A stretch of 64,000 nt of DNA from Aerococcus suis (GCF_900176325.1 NZ_FWXK01000007.1:19846-83845), one strand, 5' to 3'; shown: positions 36,801 to 47,073, numbered from the stretch's first letter. Notes: generated from the letters alone by a model not told the origin. Numbers and translations are program-made.

Positions 36801-38432
36801 GGTGAAGATTTAGAATTACCAGATAAAGTGCAAGTCACTGATAGCAATGGTGAGCAAGAAGAATTAGCAGTTAATTGGAATGAAGAAGAATTATCTCAAA
36901 TTACTAAACCTGGAAACTATAATATTTCTGGAAAATTAGCTGACTCAGATTATTATGTAAATGTTCGAGTGCAAGTGGTTAATCCTGTGATGACAGTTGA
37001 AAATCATTCTACTTTCACATATCAAGGAGAAACACCAGACTTACCAGAATATTTACGTGCGATTGATAATCAAGGGAAAGAATCTATTTTAGTTCCTGTG
37101 ACATGGAATATTGGTGATGAAACGTTTGATGAGTTAGGTAATGTTCAAATTCATGGAGAGGCCAATATCTTTAATGAAACGATTCCAGTTATTTCAAATG
37201 TGAGAGTTGTTGAAGCGATTGAAAAATCTAAAAATATCGCTAATCCTGAAATTGGAAAACCTGTATTTTCAAATGGTTATTTAGATAAAGAAGGAAACAT
37301 CACTGATTTAGAAGATAAACCAATTAGTGACAGTTTTGATGGATTAAATAATGATGGTAGAAATACGAATGAACGTTGGACGACATACTCATTAAGAAAT
37401 GATAACTCTATTGATTCATTCTATTTACAATTAACTTGGGATCAAGAATATACATTTAATAATTTAAACTTATGGCACTATACAGATAATAATAGTATAT
37501 TACCTGGCGTTGATCGTATTCACTTTGAATATTATGATTCTGAAAAAGAAGAATGGGTTAATATTCCATTCTCTAATATTACTCAAGTTAGTTATCAATC
37601 AGGGGTCACTTCTTATAGTTTTGTAGATCCCGTAACAACAGATAAATTAAGAATTTGGTTAGATAAAGTTGATGGTAGAACCTTTGGATTTACTGAAATT
37701 GAAGTTTTAACTTATGTTGAAGAGGAATTAGCTCATAGTAAATCTAATGCTCAACAAATTAAAATTAATGGGGAAGTCGTAGACATCTCACCTGATGTAC
37801 CATTCGAATTTTCAAGTGCTCATACACCATTAATTGAAACAATTACTGAAGATAATGGTAATGTCACATTAATTGCTAACGGAAACCAAGAATGGATATT
37901 GCGAGTAAAATCTGAAGATGGACAACATATAACAGACTATTTATTGAGAAATGTATATTCACCATCAGAAGAGTCTGGATCAGAATATGTTGAAGACCCA
38001 TACGTAGAAGGCGATAACATCATCGAAAAAGATGTCACAGACCTTCCAGCAAATGGTGACTTCCATAGTGAATATGTTGAAGACCCATATATCGAAGGAA
38101 AAGAAATCATCTCCAAAGAAGTTGCAAATGAAGGTGTTACTTCAGAAGAAAATGATGATGAATCTATTGATAATGAAATGATGAATCATAACTTTATAGA
38201 ATTTATCGATCACGACTTAAGTGAAATTGATGATTCATATAATAGTCAACCAATCAATTTGGATAATCAAGGAATGGAAAACATTTTAATGGCTTCTGAA
38301 GAGCGTGAAATGGTTAAAAAAGATAATCAAACGCTACCAAAAACAGGGGTTAATGTTGGAGTGATTGTGGGAGGTTTAACTTCTTTAGTTTCAGGATTAG
38401 GTCTAGCTCGTAAGAAAAAAGATAAAAAATAA
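33828..38432 (+). CDS. bgaA: Cell-wall-anchored beta-galactosidase (GH2, BgaA-like)
   Basis: A 1534-residue surface enzyme that removes terminal galactose from glycans outside the cell. Order: YSIRK-type signal peptide (KNYRKISKFSVGVSCALA; cleavage near 36), acidic stalk to ~135, GH2 sugar-binding, Ig-like and TIM-barrel domains with acid/base Glu554 (WSIGNE) and nucleophile Glu638 (LYGSE), two bacterial Ig-like domains (about 985-1130), an F5/8-type carbohydrate-binding region (about 1135-1300), and two SEYVEDPY repeats (1385, 1414). The end is LPKTG (1503-1507), hydrophobic segment and KKKDKK tail for sortase anchoring. TAGGAGGGAATTAGATTT precedes the ATG. Promoter features link it to the lac/gat genes downstream. 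Confidence 0.92.
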   Translation: MKGPDLKNYRKISKFSVGVSCALACLMFQNQVAVHAEEIAPEVGQENHLNQDEKVNDVENNISSDTETGTESLAEAEPNSESSEETVVEETEDQSVEEEENVSESTEEDIQTETNTEEIKGIQSDSNEKTTLDFISEDERETTFNENWKLIPEDVESAKEKDFDDEIYETIDLPNDISIGKDFSTRYEAESGFLPGGVAWYRKEFLVPEKYADKRIYLNFDGSYMTTDLYINEKKVGEYKNGYTPFTFDITDFLVKDGKTENLLSVCVENKLPSSRWYSGTGIFRDVNISVLNPVHIDQNGITVTTPNLEKEVSGTVTVPIEVSVVNSEDEDKNIQINHRPIDADGNVVASTEGELLSVKPGSTIATNELHVDNPHLWDVENPYLYVLETDILSDGNVIDHKAIDYGFRYFNFDRDKGFFLNGKPLKIKGVSMHHDQGALGAVQNEKAIERQILMLKDMGANAIRSTHNPASTALIDLANKHGMLIIDEAFDGWTNHKNGNTNDFSKYFNEKIGDQDYLLHADSEMTWAEFATKAMVERGKNAPSIIMWSIGNEITEGASGDMSHYPEVAANLIKWVQEVDATRPVTIGDNRVNDSILEPINDLITQAGGVVGKNYKDAKTLEQVREKHPDWILYGSETTSAIHTRGEYGTFGRDNNKLAMSEYDNDSSRVGWGHSASKAWKDIIENDWNAGIFVWTGFDYIGEPTPWNGIGPGSVSGQGAKPNSSYFGIIDTAGFPKDTYYLYHSMWNDKENTLHLMSTWNDDEIVKTKDGKVQVDVYTDADRVELYLNDKLIGEAESTLHTTPMGHQYRRFDNDKPYPTFFVDWEEGTLSAKAFDKDGNEITEKAIGRHEISTSYAPTNLKLNTVHHEITADGKDLAYIEVDVLDEFGNIVSNADNMINFEIEGPGEIVGVDNGNQADTDSYKDTKRRAFHGKALVIVQSTKKAGDIKLTASSDDIATDEIMIKSIAPEKENEAYLESYEMPGSYYMTVGEDLELPDKVQVTDSNGEQEELAVNWNEEELSQITKPGNYNISGKLADSDYYVNVRVQVVNPVMTVENHSTFTYQGETPDLPEYLRAIDNQGKESILVPVTWNIGDETFDELGNVQIHGEANIFNETIPVISNVRVVEAIEKSKNIANPEIGKPVFSNGYLDKEGNITDLEDKPISDSFDGLNNDGRNTNERWTTYSLRNDNSIDSFYLQLTWDQEYTFNNLNLWHYTDNNSILPGVDRIHFEYYDSEKEEWVNIPFSNITQVSYQSGVTSYSFVDPVTTDKLRIWLDKVDGRTFGFTEIEVLTYVEEELAHSKSNAQQIKINGEVVDISPDVPFEFSSAHTPLIETITEDNGNVTLIANGNQEWILRVKSEDGQHITDYLLRNVYSPSEESGSEYVEDPYVEGDNIIEKDVTDLPANGDFHSEYVEDPYIEGKEIISKEVANEGVTSEENDDESIDNEMMNHNFIEFIDHDLSEIDDSYNSQPINLDNQGMENILMASEEREMVKKDNQTLPKTGVNVGVIVGGLTSLVSGLGLARKKKDKK

Positions 38433-38458
38433 GTTTTGATTTAGAAGAATAAAATATT

Positions 38459-38497
38459 AAATCAGGATTTGATTAACCGTCAAATCCTGATTTTTTG
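38459..38497 (+). terminator. Terminator of bgaA
   Basis: AAATCAGGATTTGA / TCAAATCCTGATTT stem with a 7-nt loop and T run. Confidence 0.88.
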
Positions 38498-38506
38498 TAT
38501 CAAAAA

Positions 38507-38531
38507 AGGACTGATTTTTAAATCAGTCCTA
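38507..38531 (-). terminator. Terminator of the lacR-lacA-lacB-lacC operon
   Basis: AGGACTGATTT / AAATCAGTCCT stem with a very short loop; the A run on its left is the T tract for leftward transcripts. Confidence 0.75.
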
Positions 38532-38551
38532 AAAGAAAGAATCATAATGGT

Positions 38552-39487
38552 TTAAATTTCAGAGACGTTAATTTGATCAAAGAACGTATCGAATTGATTC
38601 ATATCAATTGCACCTGTTTTTTCGTTCAGTGTATTTAATACACCGCAAGTCATACCAGTTTTAATGATTTCAGAGAAGTCTTTGCCTTCGTCAATAGCAT
38701 AAGCTAGACCAGCAATAGTAGAGTCTCCAGAACCAACAGGATTAACTGGATTAATTTTAGGTACAATGACTTGATAGAATTTATCTTGATATTTGACTAA
38801 GGCGCCATCTCCACCAAGTGTGACGACAATCATTTCAACACCATCGAATAATGAGTTTGATAAAACTTCTTTTAATTGATCAGTGTTTTTAGGATCAATA
38901 TTTTCGTTAACTAAACCTTCTAATTCTTCTGTGTTTGGTTTAATGAGGTAAGGTTTATGGTCACCTTTTAATGATTGTAAGAGACTATCTCCTGATGTAT
39001 CTAATAGAACTTTACGACCATAGTCATTAGCAATCGCAATTAATTCTGAATAAGTATCGCTAGGGAAGCCTTTTAGCATACTACCAGACATAGTAATAGT
39101 TGTTGCATGAGAAACTAAATCTCTAAAAGCATCTTTAAAATGGTAGATATCTTCTTCATCGATTTCTGGCCCTTTTTCAAGTACTTCTGTTTGATTGCCT
39201 TCATGTAAGATAGCGATACAAAATCTTGTTTCACCATCTATCTTAGAAAATTGGTGATTAATTTCTACTTCATCTAGTTTGCTTTCAATATATTCACCAA
39301 AATGTCCCCCTAAAACACCAGTTGCTTTAACGTCGGCATCTAATGTTTTAAGAACGCGAGTAACATTTAACCCTTTACCACCAGGTGTTTTAGATACTTT
39401 ATCCACGCGATTAACAGTATCAAGATTTAATTGATCTAGTGGATAAGAAACATCAATTGATGGATTCAATGTAACAGTTAAAATCAT
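38552..39487 (-). CDS. lacC: Tagatose-6-phosphate kinase
   Basis: A 311-residue PfkB-family kinase phosphorylating tagatose-6-phosphate to the 1,6-bisphosphate. Motifs: ILTVTLNPSIDVSYPLDQL start, TPGGKGLNVTRVL near 34-46, and NPVGSGDSTIAGLAYAI with the catalytic Asp. The N-terminus is that of the LacC/FruK subgroup; LacC is chosen because lacA and lacB lie directly upstream in the same direction. TGAGGTGAAGAAATC precedes the ATG. Confidence 0.93.
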   Translation of the reverse strand: MILTVTLNPSIDVSYPLDQLNLDTVNRVDKVSKTPGGKGLNVTRVLKTLDADVKATGVLGGHFGEYIESKLDEVEINHQFSKIDGETRFCIAILHEGNQTEVLEKGPEIDEEDIYHFKDAFRDLVSHATTITMSGSMLKGFPSDTYSELIAIANDYGRKVLLDTSGDSLLQSLKGDHKPYLIKPNTEELEGLVNENIDPKNTDQLKEVLSNSLFDGVEMIVVTLGGDGALVKYQDKFYQVIVPKINPVNPVGSGDSTIAGLAYAIDEGKDFSEIIKTGMTCGVLNTLNEKTGAIDMNQFDTFFDQINVSEI

Positions 39488-39523
39488 GATTTCTTCACCT
39501 CAAGAGAATTGACTGACGAGTTA

Positions 39524-40042
39524 TTAATCGTGGTAATAACCTTCGTCCCATTTTTTAACTTCTTCATCGAATAGGTTATCATTAAACTCTTTAGTTGTAT
39601 ATGTTTCTTCAATTGCATTAATTTTTTCAATTAATTTTTCATTTTCAGGAGATGGTTGGTATTCTTCTTTTAAGAAAGCATCAACGATATCTTTAATTAA
39701 GAATTCACCAGTAATTTTACCACCAAATCCAATAACATTAGCATTTAGTTCACGTTTAGCATATAAAGCTGATGTCATATCACGAACTAGGGCAGCTCTT
39801 ACACCAGGAACTTTATTAGCAGCATTTGAAATACCAATACCAGTACCACAAATAACAACACCTAAATCAGCTTCACCTTTTGCAACAGCTTCACCAACTT
39901 TTTTACCGAAGATTGGGTAGTGTGTTCTTACAAAACCATAAGTACCAACGTCAATGACGTCGTGTCCTTCTTCACGTAAATGATCGGCTACAGCAATTTT
40001 AATATCAGTTACAATATGGTCACAACCAATAGCAATTTTCAT
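39524..40042 (-). CDS. lacB: Galactose-6-phosphate isomerase subunit LacB
   Basis: A 172-residue RpiB/LacAB-family protein, the usual LacB length. It begins [20 protein letters not shown] and has [20 protein letters not shown] with the catalytic-type Cys. With LacA it isomerises galactose-6-phosphate to tagatose-6-phosphate. AGGAGGAATTTAA precedes the ATG; it lies between lacA and lacC. Confidence 0.95.
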   Translation of the reverse strand: MKIAIGCDHIVTDIKIAVADHLREEGHDVIDVGTYGFVRTHYPIFGKKVGEAVAKGEADLGVVICGTGIGISNAANKVPGVRAALVRDMTSALYAKRELNANVIGFGGKITGEFLIKDIVDAFLKEEYQPSPENEKLIEKINAIEETYTTKEFNDNLFDEEVKKWDEGYYHD

Positions 40043-40061
40043 TTAAATTCCTCCTATTTTA

Positions 40062-40490
40062 TTAGCACATTTCATTTAACATATCAACGCGAACTTGGTG
40101 ACGTCCACCGTCATAAGATGCTTTAAGAAATTCAGAAACAACATTTAAAGCAAGACCTTCACCAAGAATTTCACTACCTAAAGAAATTAATTTTGTATTG
40201 TTATGTTGACGAGTCATATAAGCAGAACGTTCGTCAGAAATTTCACCAACAATCATACCTTTATGTTTGTTGCTTGCCATGAAACTACCAACGCCGTATG
40301 CATCAAAAATAACACCTAAGTCTTCAGATTTACCAAAGTCTAGAGCTTCAACCATTTTTTTAGAAGACTCTACAAAATCTGCTTCTCCTTCTGGTGTTAA
40401 ATCGACAACTTCATAGTCATCTTTAATATTTTCATGAATAAAGTTTTTTAATTTTAAACCATCTTTATCACTTGCTAAAAATACTTTCAT
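40062..40490 (-). CDS. lacA: Galactose-6-phosphate isomerase subunit LacA
   Basis: A 142-residue partner of LacB. It starts MKVFLASDKDGLKLKNFIHE and has the LGVIFDAYGVGSFMASNKHKG segment that in LacA replaces the catalytic Cys motif of LacB. Second gene of the operon, directly after lacR (19-base gap), with TGGAGGTATTCTG before its ATG. Confidence 0.94.
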   Translation of the reverse strand: MKVFLASDKDGLKLKNFIHENIKDDYEVVDLTPEGEADFVESSKKMVEALDFGKSEDLGVIFDAYGVGSFMASNKHKGMIVGEISDERSAYMTRQHNNTKLISLGSEILGEGLALNVVSEFLKASYDGGRHQVRVDMLNEMC

Positions 40491-40508
40491 CAGAATACCT
40501 CCATAAAA

Positions 40509-41267
40509 TTATTTAATAATTGATATTTTGTTTTTTAGTGATTCTAACAATTCTGATTGATTATCTTTATTAGTTATCATTTGGTCAGCATCACCAATTT
40601 CATAAAAACGATAGAAATCTTGCGTACCAAATTTACTATCATCTGCAACAATATATTTTTCTTTAGCATTGTCTAAGGCAATGCGTTGGATATCACCTTC
40701 ATCTTCATTAGCATTATATAAATAGTTTTCATCCAGAGCATTCACTCCGATAAAAGCTTTTTGAATATAAATATTTTTCATAAAATCACTAGCAATGGTT
40801 CCTATAAAGGCTCCAGTTAATGAACGATAATTTCCTCCGATTAATATCAAATCATAATGATCATCATTTTTGAATTTATCAAAAACAAAAATAGAGTTAG
40901 TAATTATTTTTAAATTATCAACATCTAAATAATCATAAACAAGTTCAGTGGTCGTACTAGTACCGAGAAAAATAATATCATTATCTTCAATTTTAGCTGC
41001 CATTTTTTTAGCGATTTCATGTTTTTGACTTAAGTTACGATTCTTTTTCTCTCTATGACTTAATTCAATTTTAGAAAGGTTATTTACCTCATTTAATTTA
41101 GCACCACCGTGGATTCGCTGAAGAAATCCTTCATTTTCTAAAATTTTTAAATCGCGGCGGACAGTCATATCAGTTACACCTAATTGTTCAACTATAAATT
41201 GAACTTGAAGAATTTTATGATCTTGCAAATATTCTTTAATAAATTTTAGACGTTCTTCTTTTATCAC
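40509..41267 (-). CDS. lacR: Lactose/galactose operon repressor LacR (DeoR family)
   Basis: A 252-residue DeoR-type regulator with an N-terminal winged helix (ILQVQFIVEQLGVTDMTVRRDLKILENEG) and a sugar-phosphate-sensing domain (IFLGTSTTTELVYDYL; IGGNYRSLTGAFIG). Starts at GTG 41267 after GTGGTCAG. It leads the lacRABC operon and is divergent from lacD; TTTGTTT-type repeats in the shared intergenic region and a matching copy at bgaA are its likely operators. Tagatose-6-phosphate is the known inducer of the family. Confidence 0.92.
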   Translation of the reverse strand: MIKEERLKFIKEYLQDHKILQVQFIVEQLGVTDMTVRRDLKILENEGFLQRIHGGAKLNEVNNLSKIELSHREKKNRNLSQKHEIAKKMAAKIEDNDIIFLGTSTTTELVYDYLDVDNLKIITNSIFVFDKFKNDDHYDLILIGGNYRSLTGAFIGTIASDFMKNIYIQKAFIGVNALDENYLYNANEDEGDIQRIALDNAKEKYIVADDSKFGTQDFYRFYEIGDADQMITNKDNQSELLESLKNKISIIK

Positions 41268-41289
41268 CTGACCACCTACCTGTTTTTAA

Positions 41290-41307
41290 ATGTTTGTTTT
41301 TGTTTGC
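41290..41307. promoter_or_regulatory. Candidate LacR operator between lacR and lacD
   Basis: ATGTTTGTTTTTGTTTGC, nearly identical to the site at 33758-33774. A related inverted copy lies nearer lacD (about 41422-41441, AATAAACAAAAAGAAACAAA). Confidence 0.55.
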
Positions 41308-41378
41308 ATTAACATAATATAAGATAGAAATAGGAATGTCAATAATTGTGAAATAATAAATTAAATAAAAATAATGCC

Positions 41379-41407
41379 TTGACACGACTCATGAAAGCGT
41401 TTATTAT
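41379..41407 (+). promoter_or_regulatory. lacD-gatABC promoter with embedded cre site
   Basis: TTGACA (41379-41384), 17 bp, TATTAT (41402-41407). A cre-like site TGAAAGCGTTTATT at 41392-41405 overlaps spacer and -10, exactly as at bgaA. Confidence 0.78.
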
Positions 41408-41462
41408 TTAGGGTGACAATAATAAACAAAAAGAAACAAAGGTGAACAAAAGGAGGGCTATA

Positions 41463-42461
41463 ATGAAAAAAATTTCGAACAAAAAATATGAAAGATTAGA
41501 AAACCTTTCTACAGATTCGAAAGTTATTTCAGCTTTAGCAATTGACCAAAGAGGATCATTGAAAAAAATGATTCAATCTGGAGGTGGCGTATCGGATATT
41601 CAGAAAGCGATAGAAGACTTTAAAGTGGGAATATCTGAAGTCTTAACTCCGTATTCTTCTTCAATTTTATTAGATCCAGAATATGGATTACCAGCAGCTA
41701 AAAAACGTCATGAAAAAGCAGGTCTTCTGTTAGCATATGAAGAAACGGGATATGATGCGACAGAACCAGGACGTTTGCCTGATTTATTACCTAATTGGTC
41801 TGCTAAACGTATACAAGAAGAAGGTGCTGACGCCGTTAAGTTTCTTCTATATTATGACGTAGATGAAGGAGACGAAATAAACGATCAGAAACACGCGTTT
41901 GTTGAGCGGATTGGTTCTGAATGTATGGCAGAAGATATGCCGTTCTTCTTAGAAATCGTTTCTTATGATGCGAATATTGAAGATGCTAAAAGTGCTGAAT
42001 ACGCCAAAGTAAAACCTCATAAAGTAAATAAAGCAATGGAAGAATTCTCTAAAGATCGCTATAACGTCGATGTTCTAAAAGTAGAAGTTCCTGTAAATAT
42101 GAACTATGTGGAATCTTTTGGTTCAGATGAAGTTGTTTATAGTAGAGAAGAAGCTTTAAATTACTTTAAAGAACAAGATGAAACAACAAATCTTCCTTAT
42201 ATTTACTTAAGTGCAGGTGTTTCAATGGACTTATTTAAAGAAACATTGAAATTCTCTAAAGAAGCTGGAACTAAATTTAATGGTGTCTTATGTGGACGTG
42301 CTACTTGGAAAGATTCAGTAGAAGAATTCGTCAAATCTGGTGATGAAGGATCACGTCAATGGTTAGGCGAAATGGGACGCAAAAATATCGAATCATTAAG
42401 TGATGTTCTAAAAGAAACAGCAACACCATGGACTGAAAAGGTGGAATTGGATGAACGCTGA
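41463..42461 (+). CDS. lacD: Tagatose-1,6-bisphosphate aldolase
   Basis: A 332-residue class I LacD-type aldolase cleaving tagatose-1,6-bisphosphate to DHAP and glyceraldehyde-3-phosphate. Family segments: [46 protein letters not shown] (Schiff-base lysine region) and [18 protein letters not shown] 41463 follows AAAAGGAGGGCTATA; an upstream in-frame codon at 41442 lacks a site. It is unusual that lacD is split from lacABC and placed first in a divergent PTS operon. It overlaps the EIIA gene by 11 bases. Confidence 0.94.
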   Translation: MKKISNKKYERLENLSTDSKVISALAIDQRGSLKKMIQSGGGVSDIQKAIEDFKVGISEVLTPYSSSILLDPEYGLPAAKKRHEKAGLLLAYEETGYDATEPGRLPDLLPNWSAKRIQEEGADAVKFLLYYDVDEGDEINDQKHAFVERIGSECMAEDMPFFLEIVSYDANIEDAKSAEYAKVKPHKVNKAMEEFSKDRYNVDVLKVEVPVNMNYVESFGSDEVVYSREEALNYFKEQDETTNLPYIYLSAGVSMDLFKETLKFSKEAGTKFNGVLCGRATWKDSVEEFVKSGDEGSRQWLGEMGRKNIESLSDVLKETATPWTEKVELDER

Positions 42462-42948
42462 TACTTTAGTTAATGAAAAATATTGTTATATTACATCAAA
42501 AGAATCATCTTCAGAAGTATTTGAAGAGATTGGAAAGATTCTTTTTGAAGAAGGTTTAGTAACAGAAGAATTTTCTGAACAAATTAAAATACGGGAAAAA
42601 GATTTTCCAACAGCATTAGATATTAGTCCAATTTTTTCAGATGTGAGTGGGATTGCTATTCCACATACAGAAAGTGAGTATGTGAAAACACAAAAAGTAA
42701 TTCCTATCAAATTGAATGTTCCTTTCAAAATGCGGAACATGATTGATCCTTCTAGCGAAGTAGAAGTAAACTTTATGTTTATGATTTTAAATAATGATTC
42801 ATCAGGACAATCAAATATTTTAGCAAAAATTATGAGCGGTATTACAAGCTCTGATAAAAAAGTGTTAAAAGAAATCGCAGATATTAATAATAGTAATGAT
42901 GTCTATAAATTTGCAAAAAAAGTATTGGAGAGTGGAGAAAATGATTAA
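42451..42948 (+). CDS. gatA: PTS EIIA component, galactitol/fructose type (GatA-like)
   Basis: A 165-residue EIIA of the fructose/mannitol/galactitol superfamily. The phosphorylated histidine is His72 in [28 protein letters not shown] precedes the ATG inside the end of lacD. It overlaps the EIIB gene by 8 bases. The operon lacD-gatA-gatB-gatC makes galactose, rather than galactitol, the likely sugar because the product must enter the tagatose-6-phosphate pathway. Confidence 0.88.
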   Translation: MNADTLVNEKYCYITSKESSSEVFEEIGKILFEEGLVTEEFSEQIKIREKDFPTALDISPIFSDVSGIAIPHTESEYVKTQKVIPIKLNVPFKMRNMIDPSSEVEVNFMFMILNNDSSGQSNILAKIMSGITSSDKKVLKEIADINNSNDVYKFAKKVLESGEND

Positions 42949-43240
42949 AATTTTAGCAGCATGTGGAGCCGGAGTTAACTCAAGTCATCAAATTGCAAAT
43001 GCAATTACAGAAGAAATGAAAAAAAGAGGACACAAAGATATTAAAGTGGATGCTTTAATGGTCAAAGATGTTAACTCAGAAGTGTTAGGTAAATACGATA
43101 TCTATACACCAATTTCAAAAACAGATACTTATGGAGTAGATATTCCAGTTGTTGAAGCTGGTCCAATTTTATATCGTATTCCAGCAATGGCTCAACCAGT
43201 ATTTGATAAAGTTGAAGCAGAAATTAAAAAATTAAAATAA
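42941..43240 (+). CDS. gatB: PTS EIIB component, galactitol type (GatB-like)
   Basis: A 99-residue EIIB with the phosphocysteine Cys8 in ILAACGAGVNSSHQIAN, the P-loop-like motif of GatB/SgcB proteins. ATG 42941 sits within the end of gatA and is preceded by GGAGAGTGGAGAAA; the longer frame starting at 42896 has no site and would add unrelated residues. It passes phosphate from EIIA to the incoming sugar at EIIC. Confidence 0.9.
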   Translation: MIKILAACGAGVNSSHQIANAITEEMKKRGHKDIKVDALMVKDVNSEVLGKYDIYTPISKTDTYGVDIPVVEAGPILYRIPAMAQPVFDKVEAEIKKLK

Positions 43241-43278
43241 TAGTCTTATAAAGCAATATTTATGAATGGGGTGTAAAG

Positions 43279-44691
43279 ATGCAAGCGGTAATAGATTTTG
43301 CGAATACGATATTCCAGCCCTTAATTGACTTAGGTGCTGGGCCTTTAATGACAATTATCCTAACCTTAATTGCTTTGTTATTTAAAGTAAAATTTACAAA
43401 AGCACTTGAAGGTGGTTTGAAATTAGGGATTGCCTTAACAGCGATTGGTGCCGTCATTGGTATTTTAACTGGAGCTTTCTCAGAAGCATTACAAGCTTTT
43501 GTTGAAAATACAGGTGTAGAATTATCAATCACTGACGTTGGTTGGGCACCATTAGCAACAATCACTTGGGGTTCACCATTAACTCTTTATTTCTTAATGG
43601 TATTAGTTATTCTTAACATTATTATGTTAGTTTTAAATAAAACGAACACATTAGATGTCGACATTTTCGACGTATGGCATTTAGCGATTACAGCAATTAT
43701 TGCAAGATATTTAGGAGCTAACCTATTAGTAACAACAATTTTTGTATTAATTGTCGGTGGATTAAAAATCATTAACTCTGATTTAATGAAACCAACATTC
43801 AATGATTTACTAGGAGCACCTGCAGAAAACCCAATGACAAGTACTCATATGAACTATATGATGAATCCAATCGTTATGTTGTTCGATAGAATCATTGATA
43901 AATTATTCCCATGGTTAGATAAATATGACTTTGATGCTGCTGCATTAAATGATCGTATTGGTTTCTGGGGATCTAAATTTGCTATCGGTATTTACTTAGG
44001 TATTATTATTGGTTTATTAGGTGGACAAAGCTTAACTGAAATCTTTGAATTAGCGTTTACAGCAGCATTCTGTTTGCAGTTATTCTCAATTATTGGTTCA
44101 TGGTTCATCGAATCTGTAGAACCATTGTCACAAGGAATTACAAACTTTGCTAATAAACGTTTCGAAGGTCGTCAATTTAATATTGGTCTTGACTGGCCAT
44201 TTATTGCAGGTCGTGCTGAAATGTGGGCTGCTGCTAACGTATTAGCACCAATTATGTTAGTTATTGCGTTAGTCTTACCAGGAAACAAAATCTTACCTTT
44301 AGGTGGTATTATTGCGATGGGATTAACACCATCATTATTAATTATTACTCGTGGTAAAATTATGCGTATGATTGTAATTGGTATCTTTATGTTACCAGTC
44401 TTCTTATGGGCAGATACATTAATTGCTCCAGCCGTAACTGACATGGCAATCAATGTTGGTGCATTCCCAGACGGATTAGCAGCTGGATCATTAATTACTC
44501 ACTCTACTCTAGAAGGACCAATTGAAAAATTTGTTGCTTATCTAGTTGGTACTGCAAATGTTGGTAATATTATGTCTATCGTTTACTTAGTATTAGCTTC
44601 AGTAGCATACTTAGGATTATTTGCTTGGTACGCAAAACAAATGAAAAAACGTAATGCAGAATACTTAGCAAAAGAACAAGAACAACAATAA
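43279..44691 (+). CDS. gatC: PTS EIIC component, galactitol type (GatC-like permease)
   Basis: A 470-residue integral membrane transporter with about ten hydrophobic helices and the GatC-type motifs PLIDLGAGPLMTIILTLIAL near the N-terminus and FIAGRAEMWAAANVLAPIML in the middle. The C-terminus is charged (QMKKRNAEYLAKEQEQQ). ATGGGGTGTAAAG precedes the ATG. Last gene of the lacD-gatABC operon, followed by a strong terminator. The substrate is inferred as galactose from context. Confidence 0.9.
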   Translation: MQAVIDFANTIFQPLIDLGAGPLMTIILTLIALLFKVKFTKALEGGLKLGIALTAIGAVIGILTGAFSEALQAFVENTGVELSITDVGWAPLATITWGSPLTLYFLMVLVILNIIMLVLNKTNTLDVDIFDVWHLAITAIIARYLGANLLVTTIFVLIVGGLKIINSDLMKPTFNDLLGAPAENPMTSTHMNYMMNPIVMLFDRIIDKLFPWLDKYDFDAAALNDRIGFWGSKFAIGIYLGIIIGLLGGQSLTEIFELAFTAAFCLQLFSIIGSWFIESVEPLSQGITNFANKRFEGRQFNIGLDWPFIAGRAEMWAAANVLAPIMLVIALVLPGNKILPLGGIIAMGLTPSLLIITRGKIMRMIVIGIFMLPVFLWADTLIAPAVTDMAINVGAFPDGLAAGSLITHSTLEGPIEKFVAYLVGTANVGNIMSIVYLVLASVAYLGLFAWYAKQMKKRNAEYLAKEQEQQ

Positions 44692-44707
44692 AAATAGAAT
44701 AATATAG

Positions 44708-44756
44708 AAAAAGCTTTGGATAATTACTAAGAAAGTAATTATTCAAGGCTTTTTTG
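44708..44756 (+). terminator. Terminator of lacD-gatABC
   Basis: AAAAAGCTTTGGATAATTACT pairs with AGTAATTATTCAAGGCTTTTT (one mismatch) and ends in a T run. Confidence 0.9.
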
Positions 44757-44776
44757 TTTAAATGTAAATTTTCCTT

Positions 44777-44805
44777 TTGCCTAAACAGTTATTCTCGTTT
44801 AAAGT
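44777..44805 (+). promoter_or_regulatory. Promoter of the GH1 gene
   Basis: TTGCCT (44777-44782), 17 bp, TAAAGT (44800-44805). No cre or LacR-type operator was seen, so this gene may be regulated separately from its neighbours. Confidence 0.5.
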
Positions 44806-44813
44806 AACACTAG

Positions 44814-46295
<1,482 letters not shown>

Positions 46296-46300
46296 ATGAT

Positions 46301-46331
46301 AAAAGGACTGATTTGATAGTCAGTCCTTTTT
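46301..46331. terminator. Bidirectional terminator between the GH1 gene and yaaA
   Basis: AAAAGGACTGA / TCAGTCCTTTT stem, with T run rightward and A run leftward; it overlaps the end of the leftward yaaA. Confidence 0.85.
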
Positions 46332-46970
46332 CATTCGTTCTCTCACAAACACCCACTCATTATCACTAGATTCACTCTCTACGAAATGATAGCCCATATC
46401 ATTAAATGCTTTGACGTCTTCAATCATATAGATACGTTTTTTAGCGATCCAGTGAACAAGTTGGCCTCGTGCTTTCTTGGAAATTGTGGAATGTTTCTTA
46501 CATTGGCCTTCATTTGTTTCTTCGAAGAAATGACAAGTAATAAAGGTGTCGTTAGAAGTTAAGTAAGGAGTAATGGTTTTACTAAACTCTTGGCTTGCTA
46601 GATTTAAAATTGGTTCTTGTGATTGAGAGATCACTTGATAAAAGGCATCACCCCATGCTTTATACAATCCTTTTGTTTTGAAATCTTTGCGGTATGGGCG
46701 GATACCATCACGTGGTTTCACCGGGCCGTAGAGTGCAGATAGAATATAGAGATGGTCGTCAAGAAAATTGATGTCAGATGGTTGTAAGTCTGCTTTTAAA
46801 TAACGGAATTGTAAACCATTATAAAGAGATAAGGCTTCGTAGTAGTGAGTATCATCTTTAAAATCACTGGCATGACTCAATTGCTTGGCTTGATCTATTA
46901 GGATGGGTAAACGTTGACTAGAAATGGCGTCAGCTGATAATTCCTTTGCGGGTGAGATAATGATTTTCAT
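46320..46970 (-). CDS. yaaA: Peroxide-stress protein YaaA (UPF0246/DUF328 family)
   Basis: A 216-residue protein of the family that lowers free iron and protects DNA during peroxide stress in E. coli. It starts MKIIISPAKEL and has ALYGPVKPRDGIRPYRKDF and NLASQEFSKTI, all typical. It is about 30 residues shorter than the E. coli protein, as often in lactic acid bacteria. Not related to the S4-domain yaaA at 17812. AAAGGATAACTT precedes the ATG. Confidence 0.92.
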   Translation of the reverse strand: MKIIISPAKELSADAISSQRLPILIDQAKQLSHASDFKDDTHYYEALSLYNGLQFRYLKADLQPSDINFLDDHLYILSALYGPVKPRDGIRPYRKDFKTKGLYKAWGDAFYQVISQSQEPILNLASQEFSKTITPYLTSNDTFITCHFFEETNEGQCKKHSTISKKARGQLVHWIAKKRIYMIEDVKAFNDMGYHFVESESSDNEWVFVRERMKKD

Positions 46971-47023
46971 AAGTTATCCTTTCTAGGGATATAATAGTAG
47001 AAACGATTGGATTGTAGGCAAAA

Positions 47024-47057
47024 TAAAAACGCCCCTCCAATATATTGGAAGGACGTT
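47024..47057 (-). terminator. Terminator of the DJ-1/PfpI gene
   Basis: AACGCCCCTCCAA / TTGGAAGGACGTT stem with mismatches; the A-rich stretch on its left is the minus-strand T tract. Confidence 0.7.
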
Positions 47058-47073
47058 AGTGGATTACCTGAGA

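Noticed and set aside
33828..38432. Possible frameshift or truncation in the large surface enzyme
   Set aside because: One open frame runs from signal peptide to LPKTG anchor with both catalytic glutamates in place.
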